The notes under the pieces: model-generated
Databases searched by the model: none
Told to the model about the DNA's origin: nothing
The model's input: only the letters and a program-made list of their open reading frames with translations
Shown here: positions 40,375-43,823 of the stretch, piece by piece
How the letters are laid out: each line of letters starts with the position of its first letter
How positions within the stretch are numbered: position 1 is the stretch's first letter
Assembly: GCF_017471675.1 (NCBI RefSeq)
Contig: NZ_JAFUSK010000056.1
Coordinates: 1 to 43,823 of the forward strand
Length of the DNA: 43,823 bases
Source: Pseudobutyrivibrio sp.
GTDB lineage: Bacteria > Bacillota > Clostridia > Lachnospirales > Lachnospiraceae
Reading direction: 5' to 3'
Position numbers and translations under genes: made by a program

Positions 40375-40782
40375 TTAGATTGTTACAGTAATTTCCATTA
40401 GGGTGCGGATGGCATCCCTTGTGGCGATGTCGTAGTCTAGCATGATTTCAATGGTATCCTTTTTATCATGGATGGATAGACCTCTGGTGTAGACTGGCAC
40501 TGTCATATTGCCCATAGGGGTCTGATACAGGTTGTCAGTTTTCTTACCAGGGATGAATTCAAGCTTGGACTTTAATCCTCCCTGCTGGCTTAAGGTCATC
40601 TTGCCCGCCCCATAGCTTAGGAGACAATCAATGTCTCCATCTTCTGTATGGCGCTTGTATGATATATATTTCTTGTTGCCTCTATCAAGATAGGTTCCTG
40701 CATATACCTCTGTGGTAGTTTCTGTTTCACTTCCCATCTTTTGTCTAGAGACAACCTTTATTTCACATTTAATTCCTGTCAT
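40375..40782 (-). CDS. DUF1934 (YwiB-like) protein
   Basis: Small beta-barrel, calycin-like protein of 135 residues with the DUF1934 pattern: YISYKRHTEDGDIDCLLSYGAGKMTLSQQGG, then TPMGNMTVPVYTRG and the terminal LDYDIATRD. No signal peptide. Function unknown in the family. Starts four bases after the stop of the GntR gene and lacks a strong ribosome site, so it probably depends on translational coupling. Third gene of the ispE operon. Confidence 0.9.
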   Translation of the reverse strand: MTGIKCEIKVVSRQKMGSETETTTEVYAGTYLDRGNKKYISYKRHTEDGDIDCLLSYGAGKMTLSQQGGLKSKLEFIPGKKTDNLYQTPMGNMTVPVYTRGLSIHDKKDTIEIMLDYDIATRDAIRTLMEITVTI

Positions 40783-40786
40783 TATA

Positions 40787-41461
40787 TTACTTTTGCTCTC
40801 TAATTACTTCTCGCACAGCATTTATCTGATTTGCTAAATGGATGTGCATTATTTCCTTTAGGTAATCTACGTCTCTTTTGTCGAAACCATCAATAATCTG
40901 CTTATGCTCAGAAATAAGCTGTGCATAAACTGTAGGATTCTTAACGTATTCGTAGCGATAACGATACATCTGCTCTCTGGCAGAATTAATAATATTCTCA
41001 AGCTTTGGATTGGCAGCTGCTGCATAGATAACATCATGGAAGGCTTCGTCTGTCTCAACGATTCTTCTAACGTCATCTGTACTTGTAGCTTCCTCAAAAG
41101 CCTTCATAGCTTCTTTTAACTCCACAAACTGTGTATCTGTCATGCGCTTGCAGGCACATACAACAGCCAATGCATCAAGTGCATCTCGCACCTCTAGTAC
41201 ATCCTGCAAGTCCTTTTCAGTCATCTTGGCAACCTGGGCGCCCTTACGTGGAATAGTAACTGCAAGCCCCTCATGCTCAAGCATTCTGATTGCCTCTCTA
41301 ATAGGTGTACGGCTTACCCCAAGCTTTGTTGCCAGGTGCATTTCCATTAATCTCTCTCCTGGCTTAAGTTCCCCCTTTAAGATAGCCTCACGAAGGGTGT
41401 TAAACACCACGTCGCGAAGTGGTAAATAATCATCCATTTGTAGTGTAAGGTTTTCTGTCAT
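40787..41461 (-). CDS. GntR-family regulator (FCD subgroup) of the ispE operon
   Basis: Regulator of 224 residues. Winged helix at about 11-80 (MHLATKLGVSRTPIREAIRMLEHEG, then wing PRKGAQVAKM). The FCD domain has probable metal ligands D138, H142, H186 and H208. Its effector is unknown. It lies 25 bases after ispE and four before the DUF1934 gene, an order I recall from other Lachnospiraceae. A 17-bp near palindrome in the ispE leader (42394-42410) is a candidate operator, which would make the operon self-controlling. GGAG is 12 bases before ATG 41461, a long spacing. Confidence 0.94.
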   Translation of the reverse strand: MTENLTLQMDDYLPLRDVVFNTLREAILKGELKPGERLMEMHLATKLGVSRTPIREAIRMLEHEGLAVTIPRKGAQVAKMTEKDLQDVLEVRDALDALAVVCACKRMTDTQFVELKEAMKAFEEATSTDDVRRIVETDEAFHDVIYAAAANPKLENIINSAREQMYRYRYEYVKNPTVYAQLISEHKQIIDGFDKRDVDYLKEIMHIHLANQINAVREVIREQK

Positions 41462-41486
41462 TTTAGTATTTATCTCCTTCTCGTAA

Positions 41487-42362
41487 TTAATTCTTATTGT
41501 TATAAATAGTGGTAAGGTAAAGCTGCTTTACCATGCCTGATTTAGTAAGAGCATCCTTTGCTGCCCTTGCCTTTTTATTGTCATCAAAAAAGCCAAATAC
41601 TGTTGGCCCGCTACCACTCATCATAGCCCCCACTGCGCCATTTTCCATCATGTTAGCCTTAATATCAGCAATAACAGGATGAAGTGGAATAGTTACATCC
41701 TCAAGGACATTTCCCATGTGTCCGCAAAGTGCCTTTAAATCACCTGCCTTGATATCAGATATAAGAGCATCTATATCAGGATGCTTAACTGAATCAAAGC
41801 ATGAATCAAGTGCTGTATACACCTGCTTAGTAGAAACAGCAATGCCTGGCTTTGCTATAAGTACCGGGCATTTAATCATAGGTGGAAGTGGTGATAGCAC
41901 CTCTCCGATTCCCTCTGCAAGTGCAGTTCCTCGCATAATGCAATATGGAACATCTGCACCTATCTTAACTCCTCTTTCCATTAAATCCTTTTGACTTAAC
42001 TTTAGATTAAAAAGCTTGTTAACACCAAATAAAACTGCTGCTGCATCTGTGGAACCGCCTGCCATACCAGCTGCCACTGGAATGTGCTTTTCCAAATCGA
42101 TATGCACACCTTCCTTGATGCCAAACTCTTCTATCAACAGCCTGGCTGCCTTAATACAAAGGTTATCACCATCTACTGGAAGAAACTTAAGATTGGTAGA
42201 CATGGTAATCTTATCATCTGAAGATTTCTTAATAGTAAGCTTATCAAACAGATTGACTGTCTGCATAATCATTCTTACTTCATGATATCCATCATCCCTG
42301 ATACCTGTAACATCAAGCCCTATATTAATCTTAGCAAGGGCTTTAAGCGAAATACTATCCAT
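41487..42362 (-). CDS. ispE: 4-diphosphocytidyl-2-C-methyl-D-erythritol kinase IspE
   Basis: GHMP kinase of the non-mevalonate isoprenoid pathway, phosphorylating CDP-ME to CDP-ME 2-phosphate. 291 residues. Catalytic K11 in LKALAKINIGL and D137 in IGADVPY; ATP loop PVAAGMAGGST (95-105); C-terminal SGSGPTVFG motif. ATG 42362 is chosen since homologues begin just before the ALAKIN motif and GGAG lies ten bases upstream; the longer frame to 42428 crosses the candidate operator. Good promoter at 42438-42466. Links to uppP in supply of polyprenyl carrier, though the genes are 40 kb apart. Confidence 0.96.
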   Translation of the reverse strand: MDSISLKALAKINIGLDVTGIRDDGYHEVRMIMQTVNLFDKLTIKKSSDDKITMSTNLKFLPVDGDNLCIKAARLLIEEFGIKEGVHIDLEKHIPVAAGMAGGSTDAAAVLFGVNKLFNLKLSQKDLMERGVKIGADVPYCIMRGTALAEGIGEVLSPLPPMIKCPVLIAKPGIAVSTKQVYTALDSCFDSVKHPDIDALISDIKAGDLKALCGHMGNVLEDVTIPLHPVIADIKANMMENGAVGAMMSGSGPTVFGFFDDNKKARAAKDALTKSGMVKQLYLTTIYNNKN

Positions 42363-42393
42363 AAAACAATTGCTCCAAAATAAATTGTACAGG

Positions 42394-42410
42394 CTTGCAC
42401 ATTGTACAAG
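42394..42410 (-). promoter_or_regulatory. Candidate GntR operator in the ispE leader
   Basis: CTTGCACATTGTACAAG is palindromic but for one pair, with further half sites TTGTACA at 42385 and AAGCTTG at 42408. It lies about 20 to 40 bases past the predicted transcription start, suited to blocking elongation. The half site resembles the TTGTA arms of the other GntR site in this window. Confidence 0.55.
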
Positions 42411-42437
42411 CTTGTTCTTTGTATTCAATCTTTATAA

Positions 42438-42466
42438 ATTTTAACAAAGAACACACATATTGGCAA
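42438..42466 (-). promoter_or_regulatory. ispE promoter
   Basis: TTGCCA (466-461), 17 bases, TAAAAT (443-438). Confidence 0.75.
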
Positions 42467-42499
42467 GGATTTTGTATTAAAATAAATACAATCTAATTG

Positions 42500-42527
42500 T
42501 AAATATTTATCAATAAGCATCCGATAA
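42500..42527 (+). promoter_or_regulatory. Sigma-28 (FliA/SigD)-like promoter
   Basis: TAAATATT (500-507), 12 bases, TCCGATAA (520-527). The flagellar sigma consensus is TAAAGTTT, 11 bases, GCCGATAA; seven of eight bases of the -10 box match. It is 66 bases before the start of the 252-residue gene and on its strand. No competing sigma-70 promoter stands out. Confidence 0.6.
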
Positions 42528-42593
42528 AAAGAATAGGAAAAGGATTTCCGTCTGGTTTGTTGTATTAAGCCACGTTAACAAGGAGGTTAAACT

Positions 42594-43352
42594 ATGGAAT
42601 TAAGCACACTCTCTAGCGTATCTTCTAATATAGCTGCGACCTACACCAAGACAACTAATGCCGATGGTTCGGTTACAGAATCGTTAGAACTTAACGCTTC
42701 TAAACAAGAAATCAATGCATCAAAGTTTTCTGATGAGGCAGCTGTTTACGAAAAATCATCAGATGACAAAGCCCTTACTACAGACAATTACAAAAAGAGC
42801 GACCGCACTGCTTTAATCCAGCAGCTGAAGGCTGACCAGGAGAAGATGATGAACAATCTTCTTGATATTGTTATGAAAACAATTAGCGGGCAGGGAAGCA
42901 CATTTGCTATAGCAACTCAGGACGATATGTGGAAGTTCCTAGCTGAAGGCAAATTTGAGGCAGATCCAGAAACTATTGCAAAGGCTAAGGAAGATATTTC
43001 TGAGGATGGTTATTGGGGCGTTAACAAAACATCTGATAGAATTGTAGATTTTGCAATTGCTCTTTCTGGTGGTGATACATCAAAGGCTGATATGCTTTTA
43101 GACGCCTTCAAAAAAGGATACGAACAGGCCACAGGCACCTGGGGTAAGGATTTACCTGACATTTCAAAGAAGACCTATGAGGCTGTAGAAGATAAATTTA
43201 GTCAGTGGAAGAACGGAACCTACAAACCTGAGAACAACAATAGCTCTGCTGGCACTAATGCAGGTGTTGGTTTCAGTATCCCAGCCGGAACTAATCTAAC
43301 ATACATGGAAAATATATCAACAGTAAGTTCTTCTACAAGAATTGAAACCTAA
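42594..43352 (+). CDS. Unknown 252-residue protein, possibly motility-linked
   Basis: AAGGAGG seven bases before ATG 42594 makes translation very likely. There is no signal peptide or membrane segment. The first 45 residues are Ser/Thr/Asn-rich (MELSTLSSVSSNIAATYTKT), like the disordered ends of flagellar and secreted-by-flagellum proteins. A charged helical middle has KADQEKMMNNLLDIVMKTISG (quoted span about 79-98), and a helical C-terminal half includes SDRIVDFAIALSGGD and LPDISKKTYEAVEDKF. The last 40 residues are again Ser/Asn/Thr-rich. From memory the SDRIVDFA..LSGGD..K pattern occurs in unnamed proteins of motile bacteria (DUF5610-like), but I cannot check. The sigma-28-like promoter is the main functional hint. 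Confidence 0.8.
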   Translation: MELSTLSSVSSNIAATYTKTTNADGSVTESLELNASKQEINASKFSDEAAVYEKSSDDKALTTDNYKKSDRTALIQQLKADQEKMMNNLLDIVMKTISGQGSTFAIATQDDMWKFLAEGKFEADPETIAKAKEDISEDGYWGVNKTSDRIVDFAIALSGGDTSKADMLLDAFKKGYEQATGTWGKDLPDISKKTYEAVEDKFSQWKNGTYKPENNNSSAGTNAGVGFSIPAGTNLTYMENISTVSSSTRIET

Positions 43353-43369
43353 AACTCTATATAATAATT

Positions 43370-43401
43370 AGCGGCTAGCCAGATTATCCTGACTAGCCGC
43401 T
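43370..43401 (+). terminator. Terminator of the 252-residue protein gene
   Basis: AGCGGCTAG (370-378) with CTAGCCGC (393-400) followed by TTTATT. It merges on its right side into the first degenerate unit of the 52-bp array. Confidence 0.82.
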
Positions 43402-43432
43402 TTATTACTATCTAGTACATTTTTTACTTCTG

Positions 43433-43704
43433 AGATAGTAGGCATTTTTCATTTTATTACTATCTATGTTCTATTTTTGCTCTCAGGTAGTAGTTCATAT
43501 CTTTTTCTCTACTACCTATCCTCGATTTTTTCTCTCAGGTAGTAGTTCATATCTTTTTCTCTACTACCTATACTCTATTTTTGCTCTTAGGTAGTAGTTC
43601 ATATCTTTTTCTCTACTACCTATCCTCGATTTTTTCTCTCAGGTAGTAGTTCATGTCTTTTTCTCTACTATCTATTTCAAATTTTTGCTCTCAGGTAGTA
43701 ATCC
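43433..43704. repeat. 52-bp tandem array of hairpin units
   Basis: Unit starts at 43433 (degenerate), 43485, 43537, 43589, 43641 and a partial one at 43693 give an exact 52-base period. Each full unit carries AGGTAGTAG, 15 bases, CTACTACCT, then a T-rich half ending in CTCTC. In the first unit both arms change together (AGATAGTA with TACTATCT). A further weak half unit lies at about 43404-43432. Not a CRISPR: the sequence between the palindromes is repeated too. Confidence 0.88.
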
Positions 43705-43823
43705 ACAGTCAAGTCCATATTTGTGTGTAAATTCATCTTTCAGTTAATATTGTATTCCTCAGGCCACTCTCATTTTTATGAGCTCCTTTTGTATTTTATT
43801 GAGGTTATCGTAGTACTCCTGCA
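43705..43823. other. Right edge: AT-rich, with a possible gene end
   Basis: Nothing clear except a short minus-strand frame entering from the right edge and stopping at 43759-43761. Its 20 visible residues (EYYDNLNKIQKELIKM and neighbours) look like an amphipathic helix. Confidence 0.4.
43759..43823 (-). CDS. Possible C-terminal end of a gene entering from the right
   Basis: Open from the window edge in one minus-strand frame, 20 codons then TGA at 43761-43759. The residues are Lys/Glu/Asn-rich with heptad-like leucines. The 52-bp array would lie just downstream of it, between two convergent genes. Too short to be sure that it codes. Confidence 0.35.
   Translation of the reverse strand, partial: QEYYDNLNKIQKELIKMRVA

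Noticed and set aside
43433-43704. CRISPR array at the right end
   Set aside because: Period is a constant 52 bases and the sequence between palindromes is also repeated, so these are tandem repeats, not spacers.

Overview
The window looks like chromosome of a low-GC Lachnospiraceae (Butyrivibrio / Pseudobutyrivibrio / Roseburia-like). That is an inference from strong AGGAGG-type ribosome sites, ispE-GntR-DUF1934 synteny, ECF vitamin transporters under riboswitches, LplABC-type sugar importers without a local ATPase, and a DUF4869/ATPase pair. Almost every gene is on the minus strand. I see no tRNA, rRNA, transposase or CRISPR array.

Layout. 1-585: edge of a leftward gene with a good promoter, a 74-bp tandem array of palindrome-containing repeats, and the uppP terminator. 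586-6404: housekeeping genes: uppP, a small alarmone synthetase (RelP/YwaC type), a MATE exporter in an operon with a HAD-like and a small unknown protein, and pfkA overlapping a TrmH-family rRNA methyltransferase. 6562-14111: dnaE, pepF, a small divergent unknown gene and a DHH/DHHA1 phosphoesterase.

14289-33932: one large locus for acetylated, substituted xylo-oligosaccharides. Two complete binding protein plus permease sets (no ATPase) surround a YesM/YesN-type two-component system. With them are a GH8 exo-oligoxylanase, a GH43 and a GH3 glycosidase, an SGNH esterase, a DUF624 membrane protein and a FadR-type GntR regulator. None of the enzymes has a signal peptide, so polymer cleavage must be encoded elsewhere and this locus imports and finishes oligomers in the cytoplasm. 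A 14-bp palindrome lies in the gntR promoter and again, with one mismatch, next to the -10 box of the transporter promoter. Strong hairpins sit between the binding-protein and permease genes in both transporters.

34081-43823: ribU under an FMN riboswitch, a broken ATPase gene paired with a DUF4869 gene, a Na/phosphate cotransporter, hflX, thiT under a TPP riboswitch, and the ispE-gntR-DUF1934 operon. Then a 252-residue unknown protein behind a sigma-28-like promoter, and a 52-bp tandem hairpin array.

The least explained content is non-coding: (i) a family of GC-rich intergenic elements (10102-10243, 24187-24330, 24345-24582, fragment at 2305) with conserved end blocks and stems that differ in sequence but keep pairing; (ii) two copies of a four-hairpin module starting exactly at the stop codons of two neighbouring transporter genes, with compensatory differences in three stems; (iii) the two tandem hairpin arrays at the window ends.
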